A DNA stretch of 35,141 nucleotides from an uncultured Sphingomonadaceae bacterium (GCA_947488625.1 CANKZR010000004.1:1-35141); one strand, 5' to 3'; numbered from the stretch's first letter, positions 1 through 8,198 are shown. Notes: generated by a model not told the origin, from the sequence alone. Numbers and translations are program-made.

Positions 1-44
1 TTGCTTCAACCGCGCTCATGCGCAACAAAGCGGCTAGGCTCTAA
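1..44 (+). pseudogene. 3' end of an IS3-family transposase (partial, cut by window edge)
   Basis: The first 44 bases read in frame 3 as ASTALMRNKAARL followed by TAA. This matches the tail of the second IS3-family transposase remnant in this window (VASTALMRKTTTDSNPS, minus strand, ending at 405). The body of the gene lies left of the window, so whether this copy is intact cannot be seen. The identification rests on similarity between the two copies plus the recognisable IS3 OrfB sequence of the second. Confidence 0.6.
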
Positions 45-76
45 TCCCAGCTGGGGGAAAGCTGGGGGTCACGTCA
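1..76 (+). repeat. IS3-type right end, arm 1 of an inverted pair
   Basis: Bases 1-76 contain the transposase tail and the terminal region of an IS, ending in CACGTCA (IS3-family elements end in CA). The reverse complement of 383-457 aligns with it along its whole length, with scattered substitutions and one small indel. The two IS ends therefore face each other across 306 bp (77-382). Confidence 0.6.
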
Positions 77-104
77 CTTCCACTACAAAAGACATTTTCG
101 GAAA

Positions 105-347
105 ATGTTGTGCAGCGCAATCGGCGAGATTGTGATGCATGATATTGAGATATCTATGGATCAGTTGAAAAGACAGCAGCTTGTCTCGGAACTGAATGCT
201 CTTTCCGCGAACAGGAATGCACTCGCTCATACCTACCTGAAGGGGGTAACACAGAACATAGATGCACCATCACGGACGTTTGCCAGATTTGAAATTACTT
301 ACGCGAGTTTGAAAGAATTTGAAAAGGAAGTATTGGCTCGCGTTTAG
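105..347 (+). CDS. small HEPN-like protein or fragment
   Basis: This 80-residue ORF lies between two inverted IS3 ends. Near its middle it carries RNALAH, an R-x4-H arrangement typical of HEPN ribonuclease domains, flanked by helical, polar sequence (ELNALSANRN, then ASLKEFEKEVLARV). HEPN domains occur in toxins of toxin-antitoxin systems and in other RNA-cutting defence proteins. The frame stays open upstream of the ATG right up to the IS end, so this may be the 3' part of a gene whose start was removed. I see no Shine-Dalgarno sequence and no partner antitoxin. The family assignment is inferred from the motif alone. Confidence 0.35.
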   Translation: MLCSAIGEIVMHDIEISMDQLKRQQLVSELNALSANRNALAHTYLKGVTQNIDAPSRTFARFEITYASLKEFEKEVLARV

Positions 348-382
348 CTCATTGAATCCTGCCCATGTGCGACCATCCTGCC

Positions 383-457
383 TGACGTGATCCCGAGCTT
401 TCCTCTAGCTGGGATTAGAGTCAGTGGTTGTTTTGCGCATAAGCGCGGTTGAAGCAA
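383..457 (-). repeat. IS3-type right end, arm 2 of the inverted pair
   Basis: Read on the minus strand, this segment contains the transposase tail and the IS terminus, ending at TGACGTG (383-389, plus-strand sense). It pairs with 1-76 as an inverted repeat. The two copies differ at many positions, so they are related but separate insertions rather than a recent duplication. Confidence 0.6.
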
Positions 458-766
458 CGGGCTGCGTAGCGGAGCCCGCGGGATGTAGGGAAGCAGGCCA
501 TTGCTTATCAATTTCGGCGGCGAACGCCGCCGGTGTTGCGTAACCGAGGGCCGAGTGCGGTCTCGCCCGGTTGTAGTCCTCGACCCAGGCAGCGATCTCG
601 ACGCCATCATGAGCAAGACTGGGAACAGCGTCTCGTTCAGCAGCTCGTCGCACAGTCGGCCGACGCGATTTAGTGCGACTCCACGCCCATCTCCCGCACC
701 ATCCCAGGACCGCATTGCAGGTCAGCTCGGTGCTGTTGTCGCTGACGATCTTGCCAGGCTTGCTTG
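383..766 (-). mobile_element. decayed IS3-family (IS407-like) transposase remnant
   Basis: On the minus strand the frame ending at 405 reads IVSDNSTELTCNAVLGW near 700-755 and VEDYNRARPHSALGY further on. These are the second catalytic-Asp block and the C-terminal DYNxxRPHSxLG block of IS3-family OrfB integrase-type transposases. The block between them, normally containing FVESFNG with the catalytic Glu and RDELLNETLF, is disrupted: DELLNETLF survives only in another frame (344-715). The N-terminal half is missing, replaced by an hsdM start. The remnant should be inactive. It is an ordinary IS scar, but it sets the left boundary of recognisable element genes. Confidence 0.75.
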
Positions 767-870
767 TAATCGGACGGCTCCATATTGGCGCGGATCTTGT
801 CCGCCGCCTTGACCAGCTCGGCCTCGGAACCGAGGTCGCCGCCCCTAGAACTGTCTGCTTTCTTTGCCAT
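760..870 (-). pseudogene. hsdM: truncated type I restriction-modification methyltransferase start (hsdM fragment)
   Basis: Starting at ATG 870 the minus strand encodes about 37 residues, including GSEAELVKAADKIRANMEPSDYK. This closely resembles the N-terminal helical region of HsdM, the methyltransferase subunit of type I restriction-modification systems, which typically has AADKLRGNMxxSEYK. An AGAGGAG ribosome binding site lies about 6 bases upstream of this ATG, so the start looks genuine. After SDYK the sequence passes directly into IS3 transposase sequence (near 760-766). Only the first 7 percent or so of the gene survives, with no S or R subunit nearby. It is best read as the scar of a lost restriction system. 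Confidence 0.6.
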
Positions 871-1033
871 TCTCACTCCTCTAACCGTGCGGTCAAGGCA
901 GCGATAGCAAGCCAGTAATGGTCTCTTTATGCCGAACTACGGTAAATTGGGGCGGAATTACTCGATGTCATCAACGAACATCGATCAGTGGGGCGCAATC
1001 CGAAAACTGCGCCCCGTCCTGAAGCATATGCGG

Positions 1034-1789
1034 CTAAGACTGGGTAACCAATTCGTGGAGTCCGTTCTCTAGCTCAATCGAATAGTCGATCAGGATGGGC
1101 ACCAACGCAAGATCCGGTCGCCGACGCAGGAAGCCAGAGATCAGACCAATTGCCGCGGGCTTGAAACGCAAGCCGTCGTGTCCTTGCGCAATGAGCCACC
1201 CGATTTTAGCGAGCGAAAGCAGAAGGCAATCGAGCTCGACATGGTCACGCAAGGCCAACCATTCGGCTGCTTGTCTGGGGCGCGAGACTGTTGGTTTCGC
1301 GGCAACCAGCTCCTCCGGAATCCCCAAGCGCAACAGAACCTGGCTCAAATGAGACCATGTGCGTCCGCCTCCTTTCAGCATCAGGCACAGGTCGAGATGC
1401 GGCCGGGGGCCCTTACGACCAGGCTGATCAATCAGCTGCGGTGGCAGCGGCAATCCGTGCGCCATACTCGCAAGCACGAGCACGGGAATATCGGTCGCCA
1501 AGCCCCCGAATGTGAGCACCGGCGTATCGGCCCGGGCTCGCAGGTAATCGAAAAGCTGTGCGACCACCGCCTGTTCGTCACCCCAGTCGTGTTCGGTCCA
1601 CGATGCCACTTCGCCTGTGGCGACGCGGCCCTCGGAGTCCACCGAGAACTCGAACACGGACGCGGCCATCACGCGCTTAACGGCCGTAGCCCGCCGGTTG
1701 GATTTCGGATCCATCGCCCTGTGAGCTTCATAGAGATGCTCGTCCCAATACATTTCGAGGTCCAAAGCGAGGTAAGTATTCGTTTTCAT
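1034..1789 (-). CDS. PolB-type DEDD 3'-5' exonuclease-like protein
   Basis: This 251-residue protein resembles the predicted 3'-5' exonuclease family related to the proofreading domain of family B DNA polymerases (RNase H fold). Visible motifs are Exo I LALDLEMYW (D10, E12), an Exo II-like block FGGLATDIPVL (D100), PHLDL around D133, and an Exo III-like block HVELDCLLL (D187). Where DEDDy enzymes have Tyr four residues before the last Asp, this protein has His183. It lacks polymerase domains. It is the last gene of a leftward cluster starting at 4016, 43 bp after its neighbour, with AGGAAAAGG upstream of the ATG. The substrate is unknown; single-stranded DNA or RNA processing is the family expectation. 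Confidence 0.7.
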   Translation of the reverse strand: MKTNTYLALDLEMYWDEHLYEAHRAMDPKSNRRATAVKRVMAASVFEFSVDSEGRVATGEVASWTEHDWGDEQAVVAQLFDYLRARADTPVLTFGGLATDIPVLVLASMAHGLPLPPQLIDQPGRKGPRPHLDLCLMLKGGGRTWSHLSQVLLRLGIPEELVAAKPTVSRPRQAAEWLALRDHVELDCLLLSLAKIGWLIAQGHDGLRFKPAAIGLISGFLRRRPDLALVPILIDYSIELENGLHELVTQS

Positions 1790-1832
1790 GTGCCTTTTCC
1801 TTTCAATCAGTGTTCGGCACTTTTAACTGTCT

Positions 1833-2405
1833 TCAGAAAGGGAGCGGGCGAGCCCGCTCCAGAACCCGCCAAGCTTCCCACGCGGCGTAGAGATGCGTCC
1901 GCTCATCGCGATCGTGAAGAAATCCGATAGCCGTCAGCCAGACGGCCTGGGCTCTCTCGGCAGCTTCGCGCTTCGCCTGCAGAAGGTTCGGAGCTCGGTC
2001 GCTGACCATGAGGCCATGCTCGCGGCCGAGCCGGGCGAGCGTCTTTTCGGACGCTCGAATGACGTGGCGCTGAAGCGGTGGCAGGTCTGCCGTGCCAGGC
2101 AGCTCCTCATAGGAGGGGTATCGGCGGCGGCGATATCGCTCCCGGTGATCGACCGAAAAAGGCCGGCACCCGATCACATAGGTGTGGCGGTGCAACAGGC
2201 AGCGCACATGCGCACCGGACGCTCGCCAGTCGCCGTCCGGGTCGAAGGTGACGTGAGTCGATGCGAACCGGGCCTCATTGTCACTCGTTCGCTCGACCGA
2301 AAATGTGGCGAGACAGACAATCGGTTCGGCCGGGTCTTCAGCTTCGGTGGTGCTGGCCATCCGCACCGTCGAAATGGCCAAGACGTGGTTTGGGTGTTCA
2401 AGCAT
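1833..2405 (-). CDS. hypothetical protein of the exonuclease cluster
   Basis: This is a 190-residue soluble protein that I do not recognise. The first half is beta-rich and ends in HRHTYVIGCRPFSVDHRERYRRRRYPSYEEL. The second half is helical and basic/acidic (LQAKREAAERAQAVWLTAIGF). There is no signal peptide or membrane segment. GGGGGGAG lies about 5 bases before the ATG at 2405, supporting that start. It sits between a 175-residue unknown and the PolB-like exonuclease, all on the minus strand, so it is probably co-transcribed. A perfect 9-bp hairpin overlaps its last codons. Confidence 0.6.
   Translation of the reverse strand: MLEHPNHVLAISTVRMASTTEAEDPAEPIVCLATFSVERTSDNEARFASTHVTFDPDGDWRASGAHVRCLLHRHTYVIGCRPFSVDHRERYRRRRYPSYEELPGTADLPPLQRHVIRASEKTLARLGREHGLMVSDRAPNLLQAKREAAERAQAVWLTAIGFLHDRDERTHLYAAWEAWRVLERARPLPF
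1841..1860 (-). terminator. GC-rich hairpin at the 3' end of the 190-residue gene
   Basis: GGAGCGGGC and GCCCGCTCC are perfect 9-bp arms with a 2-base loop. On the minus strand the hairpin is followed by CTTTCTGA, a poor U-tract. It overlaps the end of the 1833-2405 gene and precedes the 1034-1789 gene, so it could attenuate transcription or mark an RNA processing site rather than stop transcription fully. Confidence 0.4.
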
Positions 2406-2426
2406 GGGTGTCTCCCCCCATGCGCC

Positions 2427-2458
2427 GCGGGCGGCATCTCCAGAGAGACACCGCCCGC
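2427..2458 (-). other. intergenic hairpin between two exonuclease-cluster genes
   Basis: GCGGGCGG (2427-2434) and CCGCCCGC (2451-2458) form perfect 8-bp arms around a 16-base loop. The hairpin lies in the 85-bp gap between the genes at 2491-3018 and 1833-2405. No U-tract follows, so a partial terminator or an mRNA stabiliser is more likely than a strong terminator. Confidence 0.35.
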
Positions 2459-2490
2459 AAGCGACTGGGTTTTCAGGATGGGGTTGTGGG

Positions 2491-3018
2491 TTACGCGGCC
2501 ATGCTGTCAGGGCCGGTCTGGAAGATCACGACTTGCGGATCCCAAGTAGCATTCTTGCCGGTTTCACCCTCAAGCGCGGCTTCGTAACGCCGCTCGGCTG
2601 CTCTCAATGCCTTTGTCAGCTTCGCTGCCGGTGGTGCCTTCGTTTCGATCAGCTGAAAGCGGCGATCGATGGTAAAGCACCGCTTTCCATCGGTGGTGAT
2701 CAGTTCCAGCGGCTTGGATTTGCTCCGCTCCACCATCTCGACCTCAAAGAGGTCTGCTCCGGCCGGGGTCCTATACACCAGGATGGTCTGGTCCACATCG
2801 TAGGCCGAGACGCTTTCGTAACAATGCAACAAGGTATCGCAGCGATCGAGGATCGCTTTCTTGGCGATGCCGACGAGGATCTCTTCATTCTGTGCATCCA
2901 CTGCAGCAAAGTTCAATCCAGCTGTGAGAGGCGCTACGTGAGGGAAGCCCATGCATTTGCGCAGGGCGGCCATACGCTGCTTACGATGCTGCACGCCGCG
3001 ATCGGTTGTATTCGTCAT
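2491..3018 (-). CDS. hypothetical protein of the exonuclease cluster
   Basis: This is a 175-residue protein that I do not recognise. The frame is open to 3270, but ATG 3018 is preferred: AAGGAC lies about 7 bases upstream, and the extra 84 residues would be unrelated low-quality sequence overlapping the next gene. Features include a basic N-terminus (MTNTTDRGVQHRKQRMAALRK), a central mixed region (ILVYRTPAGADLFEVEMVE) and a helical stretch near 140-160 (KLTKALRAAERRYEAALEGE). It has no membrane segment. The 131-bp gap to the gene upstream contains the short palindrome GGCCG-TATT-CGGCC at 3044-3057. It probably belongs to the same leftward transcription unit as the two exonucleases. Confidence 0.6.
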   Translation of the reverse strand: MTNTTDRGVQHRKQRMAALRKCMGFPHVAPLTAGLNFAAVDAQNEEILVGIAKKAILDRCDTLLHCYESVSAYDVDQTILVYRTPAGADLFEVEMVERSKSKPLELITTDGKRCFTIDRRFQLIETKAPPAAKLTKALRAAERRYEAALEGETGKNATWDPQVVIFQTGPDSMAA

Positions 3019-3149
3019 TTTTGAAGTCCTTCGATTGAGGTTGCGGCCGTATTCGGCCGGAGCATTTTTTCCTTCCCGGATCCTGCTCACCCTCTTCGAT
3101 CCTTCCGAATCTGACGCCGCTGGTTGCCCAGCGACGCCAGCGGTCGGTG

Positions 3150-4016
3150 TCAGTCCTTCACGTGGCGGGTATGCCACGTCATGGTTTGCTGTGCGGGCCG
3201 GACACCCGGAGCGATGCGCAGAAGCAAGGCCAGCTCCGCGTGCACATCCACCTGCGCGATTTCGGTCCACCAGACCTTCTGGCGCGGGTTCCAGCGATAG
3301 CCGAACCGCTTGAGTTCGTGCCGCGTCTCGTAGGGCGCGCGCTCGGCGAAGATGCGAGTGGTCGGCTCCTGCGCGGTGCGCAGAGCCTCGGCCAATACGG
3401 TTTCTCCGGTCGATAATTCGCTGTCGAGCAATGCCAGTAGTGCTTCAACATCGGCGATCGCATCATGTGCGGTTGGTGCGAACAGGCCTTGCTGCATCAG
3501 CAAATGGCCGAGCTTCGCGCCATCGAACCCGTGACCCAACCAGTCGACGTCGCGGAAGGAGCAGATCCATGGCAGGTGCTCGATGCCAGGCAATAAGCGC
3601 CTGCAAAATCCAGAGTCGAAGCCAGCGTTGTGGGCGAGCACTGCCTCGGCCTGGCAGATGAATTCGGTCAGCGCAGGTTGCTTGATCCGCTTGCCGCGAA
3701 CGGCGAGATTGTCGATGCCGGTGAGCTTCGTGATTTTGGCAGGTATTTGTCGCCCGGGGTCCGCGAGGCCTGTGCCGTGGTCGACCACCCGCAGGATGCG
3801 TCCGTCCTGTGAGACATCGACGATCGCGACGGCGATCTGGATTACATTGTCCCGCGAGGGATCTAGGCCATCGGTTTCGACATCGACGATGGCAAGCCGG
3901 GTCGCCACGGGTTCACTGGTGGCCTTCGGCCAGTCATCGATGCGCGGTATCCTGTGAAGAGGGCGCACAGATGCGGCGCTGTCCGTGCGTGACCGTTCGG
4001 TCGGTATTGTATTCAT
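3150..4016 (-). CDS. DnaQ-like DEDDh 3'-5' exonuclease with C-terminal extension
   Basis: This 288-residue protein belongs to the DEDDh exonuclease superfamily of the DNA polymerase III epsilon subunit. Motifs: Exo I AIVDVETDGLD (D45, E47), Exo II VLAHNAGFDSGFC, and Exo III HDAIADVEALLALL with the general-base His. After the nuclease domain (about residues 40-200), the last 70 residues contain YETRHELKRFGYRWNPRQ ending in a VWW segment. This resembles small domains found on DNA-processing proteins of mobile elements; that reading is inference. It is the first gene of the leftward four-gene cluster. Its ATG is preceded by GAGGAC, which forms one arm of a perfect 9-bp palindrome (4022-4044), so translation or transcription is probably controlled there. 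Confidence 0.8.
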   Translation of the reverse strand: MNTIPTERSRTDSAASVRPLHRIPRIDDWPKATSEPVATRLAIVDVETDGLDPSRDNVIQIAVAIVDVSQDGRILRVVDHGTGLADPGRQIPAKITKLTGIDNLAVRGKRIKQPALTEFICQAEAVLAHNAGFDSGFCRRLLPGIEHLPWICSFRDVDWLGHGFDGAKLGHLLMQQGLFAPTAHDAIADVEALLALLDSELSTGETVLAEALRTAQEPTTRIFAERAPYETRHELKRFGYRWNPRQKVWWTEIAQVDVHAELALLLRIAPGVRPAQQTMTWHTRHVKD

Positions 4017-4021
4017 ATTCA

Positions 4022-4044
4022 GTCCTCATCTTGATGATGAGGAC
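4022..4044 (-). promoter_or_regulatory. palindromic operator / RBS-masking hairpin upstream of the DnaQ-like gene
   Basis: GTCCTCATC (4022-4030) and GATGAGGAC (4036-4044) are perfect 9-bp arms with a 5-base spacer. On the minus strand the downstream arm ends in GAGGAC, 5 bases before the ATG at 4016, so it includes the Shine-Dalgarno sequence. The same GTCCTC...GAGGAC core, again overlapping the ribosome binding site, precedes parB at 13617. A protein operator or an mRNA hairpin would both fit. Confidence 0.6.
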
Positions 4045-4069
4045 AGCCGAAGGCATTTTCCTTCTCCTA

Positions 4070-4086
4070 CTGTCCTCATGGGACAG
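4070..4086. promoter_or_regulatory. second, shorter copy of the palindrome
   Basis: CTGTCC and GGACAG are 6-bp arms separated by TCATG, so the site reads CTGTCCTCAT then GGGACAG. It lies 25 bp beyond the 4022-4044 palindrome and shares the CTGTCCTCAT half-site with the parB palindrome at 13589-13617. It may be a second binding site for the same regulator. Confidence 0.45.
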
Positions 4087-4386
4087 CGGCCGATCAGCAG
4101 ATATTTGATTACTGGAAGCCCCAGTTTTCCATATGTGGATACGCACGTAGCCCAACACTGGGAGAAACATTTGCTGCCTTCATAGCATACGCGTGAGGGT
4201 TAGCGTTTTTATAACTCTCCCATAACGACACCGAGGCGCTTGCGTCCCGCGAGGGCGAAAAGACACGCAACATTTCGTGTGCCCGCGCCAGCGATAATCC
4301 GTTCTTACATAACAGCAATTTTGTAAATTCGTAATAATTACAGCGCTACGCCCCGCCCTCGGATTACACTCGACGGGGCACAAATT
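4087..4386. other. intergenic region upstream of the subtilase operon
   Basis: These 300 bp separate the divergent exonuclease and subtilase operons. I see no convincing gene. Near the right end is an AT-rich segment (about 4305-4342) with TTGTAAATTCGTAATAATTAC, which stands out from the GC-rich surroundings and may contain the promoter of the rightward operon. A weak repeat ACACG...CGTGT lies near 4263-4280. No terminator is evident. Confidence 0.4.
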
Positions 4387-6816
4387 TTGACAAGCAAGTT
4401 CTATAAGCGACACGCGATGGCAATGCTGATGAGCACTGCTACGTTTGCATTGGCTGGCTGCGGTGGTGCCGGCGGATCGATATCTTCTACGCCCGCGCCT
4501 CCGGTCGCGACTCCGGCGCCTAGTCCGAGCCCCACACCAACCCCATCGCCGGCGCCAACCCCTAGTCCCACGCCTACTCCGACACCGACGCCCGCCCCCA
4601 CTCCGTCACCTACTCCAACCCCGACACCTACTCCAACCCCGGCCCCCACTCCGACCCCGACGCCAACTCCTCCACCGTGTGAACCGAATTGCGATCCGGT
4701 TCCGCCGCCTGCCGGCTATGTGATCACCCCTCGCAGCCAGCAGCCGCAGCGCTCGGAACAGGATGATGCGGAATATCGCCAGAACTATACCGCGGCAGAA
4801 TACATAAATGCCCTCTACGCTCTGGATAATGGCTGGGATGGTGAAGGCGTTCTCGTCGGCATCCTCGATGATGGCATCGCCCCGATCGACGAACTTGAAG
4901 GCCAGGTCGATCGCGAATTGAGCCGAGATTTCGGCTACAATTACGCAGATGGGGTTCGGAGCGAACGTGAGGGTGGATCCAATACCGGTGACAGCACTTC
5001 GACGCACGGCACGCCTATCGCCGGCATCATCGCTGGCCGCAATGACGGCGTCGGTATTCAGGGCCTGGCCCCGGGAGCAACGCTCGTCTCACTGCGGGTA
5101 GATGGAATGATCAACGGCGACCGCACCTATGGCCTCGATATGGATCAGGCCATTCGCTACGCTGCCGACAACGATATTCCGATCCTGAACATGTCGCTCG
5201 GACGCCGCAACGCCGACCAGGGCAATCCGGCAATCCAGTCGGCTGTCCAGTATTACCACGATCAAGCCGGCGGCCTCATCGTAAATAGTGCTGGGAATGA
5301 CATGGAAGAAGGTCCGGGTAACTGGATCGACGCTACCGACGGCAATATGGAAAGCTGGCTCTTTGTCGTCGCTCTTTCCGGCAACGGACGCAACTACGAA
5401 ATGGCTGGATATTCGAACACCTGCGGCGCAGCCATGGACCGCTGCATAGCCGCCATTGGCAGCAACATTACCATTGATGTGAATGGTGATATCAAAGGCT
5501 ATGGTGGAACGAGTTCCGCTGCCCCCCAAGTCTCGGCTCTCGGAGCAATGATCTTATCCAAGTGGCCGCAGCTGACGGGCGTCGATGCCGGCAACGTCAT
5601 TATCAACACCGCTCGCGATATCGGCGAAGAAGGCGTAGACGAGGTCTACGGCCACGGACTGATCGACGTCGAGGCTGCCCTCTCGCCGGTCGACCCGACC
5701 TTGTCGAACGGCTACGTAGCAAGCTCGATCGACAACAGCGTGATGGTCGTGGGCGGTGCCTTCGGTGGCTATGGAACCTCCTCGATCGAGAACGCCTTCA
5801 ATGACATCACCGTGCTCGATGCCTACGGACGCGATTACAACGGCGATGTATCGGGTCTCGTAATCCGTCCGGGCGAAGCCAATGCCAACAGGCTGCAGCG
5901 CCGGGTTCAGGCGCAGTCGAACGCTGGCTCCACTGGCTTCATCAGCACGAAGATGTCGGCTTCGCTGGGCTACACCGCCTTCGAAACCGAGCACCGCGAT
6001 GCTGACGGGAACGCTATCCTGCAGAACCACCTCTCGAACGCGGCCTTCGCGCTGCGTCTCGACGGGGACACCACGGTGACCGCAGGCTACAACACCTCCG
6101 ACAACGTCATGGACGATGTCATGGGACTGGCTCCGACTTCGGACGCAATGTTCGCCTACTCGCCGCTCGCACAGACCAATGTTGGTGTCAGCCAAAGGGT
6201 CGGCGATGGCCGCCTGGCTGTTTCGGCATACGTCGGGCGCCAGGAAGACATCGCGACCAATGGACTCACGGTCCAGTGGCAGCAGGGCCTGTCTTCGCTG
6301 AAGCTCGGACTGGTCGATGAGACCGGCACCGTCTTTGGCACTCCGGTCGGCGCAGGCGCTATGCGCTTCGGCGACGGGTCGAGCACGGTGTTCGTCGAGG
6401 CTGCCAGCGGCTTCGATCTCGGCACCTGGCAATTTGACGGCTACGCAAGCTTGGGCGCAACGCGCCTGAAGCTGACCGACGACATGCTGCTCACCAATGC
6501 CGACACCATGACAAGCGGACGGTTCGGCTTCACCGCCAGCCGCGAGGCCTTCGGCGGCCTCGTGAGCTTCGGGGTCGCTCAGCGGCTGGTTGCGCTTTCG
6601 GGCAATGCGACCTTCACCGTAGGCAACGGCTACGACCTCAGCATCCGCGGCCTGACCTTCGAAGACCGCAGGGTCAACATGCGCGGCCAGATCGCCCCGC
6701 AGCTGACCTTCGGCTTCGAGAAGATCGGTGAACGCTCCGCATTCCGCTTCGGAGCCGCCAGCGACATAGAAGGCCGTGACATACGCGCAGTCGGTAGCTG
6801 GCGTGTGCAATTCTAG
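4387..6816 (+). CDS. lipoprotein autotransporter subtilase (S8 serine protease)
   Basis: This 809-residue surface protease has a lipoprotein signal (KFYKRH n-region, lipobox LAGC, C25), a Pro-Thr linker (residues 36-97), an S8 peptidase domain (about 110-435) and a C-terminal beta-barrel-like region ending in WRVQF. The triad is visible: D161 in VGILDDGI, H207 in STHGTPIAG and S376 in GGTSSAAP. The architecture resembles NalP-like autotransporters: lipid-anchored, exported, with the barrel inserted in the outer membrane. The TTG at 4387 is favoured because it supplies the basic n-region and has ACGGGG 8 bases upstream; ATG 4417 is the alternative. It heads a three-gene operon with two secreted proteins (17-bp gap). 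The substrate is unknown. Confidence 0.85.
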   Translation: MTSKFYKRHAMAMLMSTATFALAGCGGAGGSISSTPAPPVATPAPSPSPTPTPSPAPTPSPTPTPTPTPAPTPSPTPTPTPTPTPAPTPTPTPTPPPCEPNCDPVPPPAGYVITPRSQQPQRSEQDDAEYRQNYTAAEYINALYALDNGWDGEGVLVGILDDGIAPIDELEGQVDRELSRDFGYNYADGVRSEREGGSNTGDSTSTHGTPIAGIIAGRNDGVGIQGLAPGATLVSLRVDGMINGDRTYGLDMDQAIRYAADNDIPILNMSLGRRNADQGNPAIQSAVQYYHDQAGGLIVNSAGNDMEEGPGNWIDATDGNMESWLFVVALSGNGRNYEMAGYSNTCGAAMDRCIAAIGSNITIDVNGDIKGYGGTSSAAPQVSALGAMILSKWPQLTGVDAGNVIINTARDIGEEGVDEVYGHGLIDVEAALSPVDPTLSNGYVASSIDNSVMVVGGAFGGYGTSSIENAFNDITVLDAYGRDYNGDVSGLVIRPGEANANRLQRRVQAQSNAGSTGFISTKMSASLGYTAFETEHRDADGNAILQNHLSNAAFALRLDGDTTVTAGYNTSDNVMDDVMGLAPTSDAMFAYSPLAQTNVGVSQRVGDGRLAVSAYVGRQEDIATNGLTVQWQQGLSSLKLGLVDETGTVFGTPVGAGAMRFGDGSSTVFVEAASGFDLGTWQFDGYASLGATRLKLTDDMLLTNADTMTSGRFGFTASREAFGGLVSFGVAQRLVALSGNATFTVGNGYDLSIRGLTFEDRRVNMRGQIAPQLTFGFEKIGERSAFRFGAASDIEGRDIRAVGSWRVQF
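4492..4677 (+). repeat. Pro-Thr/Pro-Ser coding repeat in the subtilase linker
   Basis: About 62 codons alternate Pro with Thr, Ser or Ala. The DNA is a degenerate 6- and 12-base tandem repeat (units such as CCGACACCTACT). It encodes a stiff, extended spacer that would hold the protease away from the membrane anchor. Repeat number may vary between strains by slippage. Confidence 0.8.
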
Positions 6817-6833
6817 GATTAGGAGAGAAGTCT

Positions 6834-7514
6834 ATGCGTATTGTCCTCGCAGCGTTGTGCATTGGTGCACTGGCAATTCCGGCAACCGCCCAAACTATGG
6901 CTGCTGATACATCGATAGATCGCAACGATGACGCTGCTTTTGACTTGGTTGGCCTTCGTCTTGGAATGACAGCCGACGAGGCTCGCGCGGTTCTGAACGA
7001 AAGCGGCTTTACTTTTAGCGAGCGTGGTAGCTGGGGTAATCGTGGATACGACGGTCTGGTTCGGAGTGAGGCTAATCGTCTTCGCCAGCCGGTTCCCGAA
7101 TTACCGCCCACCACTGGTCCAGAGGAGATCAGTGGCGAAGACGCGGCCGGCAACCGCATTGTAGTTCGATTTACCGCGATGCGAAATGGTCCGATGGTGT
7201 CGGAGGTAGTGCTGCGATTTAATCGTAACACCACTAATATCGAGACCCTGCGGGAGGACATCTTCGCGAGATACGGCGAGCCGTCAGCGGCGAACGCCTA
7301 TGGAGACGATTACAGATGGTGCTTGCCTGGCCGTCCATGCCCATGGCGTCCGGATGCGTCCGGGCCTCATTTAAACTATGATACAACGATGGGCCATTCA
7401 CTCACTCTATCCGGCTGGCGATACATGGTCGCCGAGCGCGATGCCGAGATCGCGGCGATGTTTGCCAATCCTACAAATGAGCGCCAGCGCACATTGTTAG
7501 GGCAAAGTAATTGA
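6834..7514 (+). CDS. secreted hypothetical protein of the subtilase operon
   Basis: This 226-residue protein starts with a Sec signal peptide (MRIVLAALCIGALAIPATAQ, cleavage after about residue 20). The mature part contains FDLVGLRLGMTADEARAVL, a motif seen in several periplasmic proteins that carry a short helical repeat, and a CLPGRPC loop that could form a disulfide. I do not recognise a defined family. AGGAGAG sits about 8 bases before the ATG, 17 bp after the subtilase stop, so it is surely co-transcribed. It overlaps the next gene by 4 bases. It could be a chaperone, inhibitor or substrate of the protease; this is inference from position only. Confidence 0.65.
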   Translation: MRIVLAALCIGALAIPATAQTMAADTSIDRNDDAAFDLVGLRLGMTADEARAVLNESGFTFSERGSWGNRGYDGLVRSEANRLRQPVPELPPTTGPEEISGEDAAGNRIVVRFTAMRNGPMVSEVVLRFNRNTTNIETLREDIFARYGEPSAANAYGDDYRWCLPGRPCPWRPDASGPHLNYDTTMGHSLTLSGWRYMVAERDAEIAAMFANPTNERQRTLLGQSN

Positions 7515-8074
7515 GATCGGCTCTATTATCCGGGGCGGGTGCTGCAAGCGCTGCGCTTACCCTTCCGGTGGCAGCGTCGGCGCAAGAATATGTGCAACCC
7601 GGATTCTTCTACGAAGTGTCGGCGTCAGTCGAAGCGGGCGAAATTGATCCTTCGGTTCTGCCAACCGAAGTTCGTCAGTGGGCCATTGAAACTCGAAGCG
7701 ATACGATGGGAAGAATTGCCGGCGCCCGTATAGGCGATAGCGATCTGTTCGTTGTTTATACCGAAACCGCTCGAGGTTGTGGCAGCGGTGGATGTCGCGC
7801 TCAAGTATGGAGGTATGATCAAGGCGAACCGGTCTTGGTGCACAAGCTGGAAGTAGGCCATTTGCCCATCGTGCTCTTGCCCAATAATCATAGTGGCGCA
7901 CCATCGATTGGCATCACAAGCTGGAGCTCAGACCTTGGCACGGTCATCGTTCCCATCTCTTTCAGCGATAAATTCGATCTTCCGGCTGATTGGGATCGAC
8001 CATTGCCCGCCGGTTCGGGCCGAGCGCTGGTGACGGACGAGATGATGGAAAGCTTTCAGCTCGAGGACGGATAG
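7511..8074 (+). CDS. secreted hypothetical protein, third gene of the subtilase operon
   Basis: This 187-residue protein has a TTG start overlapping the previous stop (TTGA), which implies translational coupling. The signal peptide is MRSALLSGAGAASAALTLPVAASAQ. The mature domain is beta-rich and contains ARGCGSGGCRAQVWRY, a cysteine pair likely to form a small disulfide loop. There is no catalytic signature I recognise. It occurs with a lipoprotein autotransporter protease and another secreted protein. All three act outside the inner membrane, so a shared envelope function is likely. The TTG start is inferred from the complete signal peptide following it; no other start gives one. Confidence 0.6.
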   Translation: MRSALLSGAGAASAALTLPVAASAQEYVQPGFFYEVSASVEAGEIDPSVLPTEVRQWAIETRSDTMGRIAGARIGDSDLFVVYTETARGCGSGGCRAQVWRYDQGEPVLVHKLEVGHLPIVLLPNNHSGAPSIGITSWSSDLGTVIVPISFSDKFDLPADWDRPLPAGSGRALVTDEMMESFQLEDG

Positions 8075-8198
8075 TGAAGTCACGTCACCAGCTGAAGCGC
8101 GCACCTGCCGGTGCGGATTTAAGCGATAAAGATCCACGCTCCGGGCAATGGTCAACGACAGCGTTGAGGCTCGACCCGACACGGTTTCAATGCGGGAT

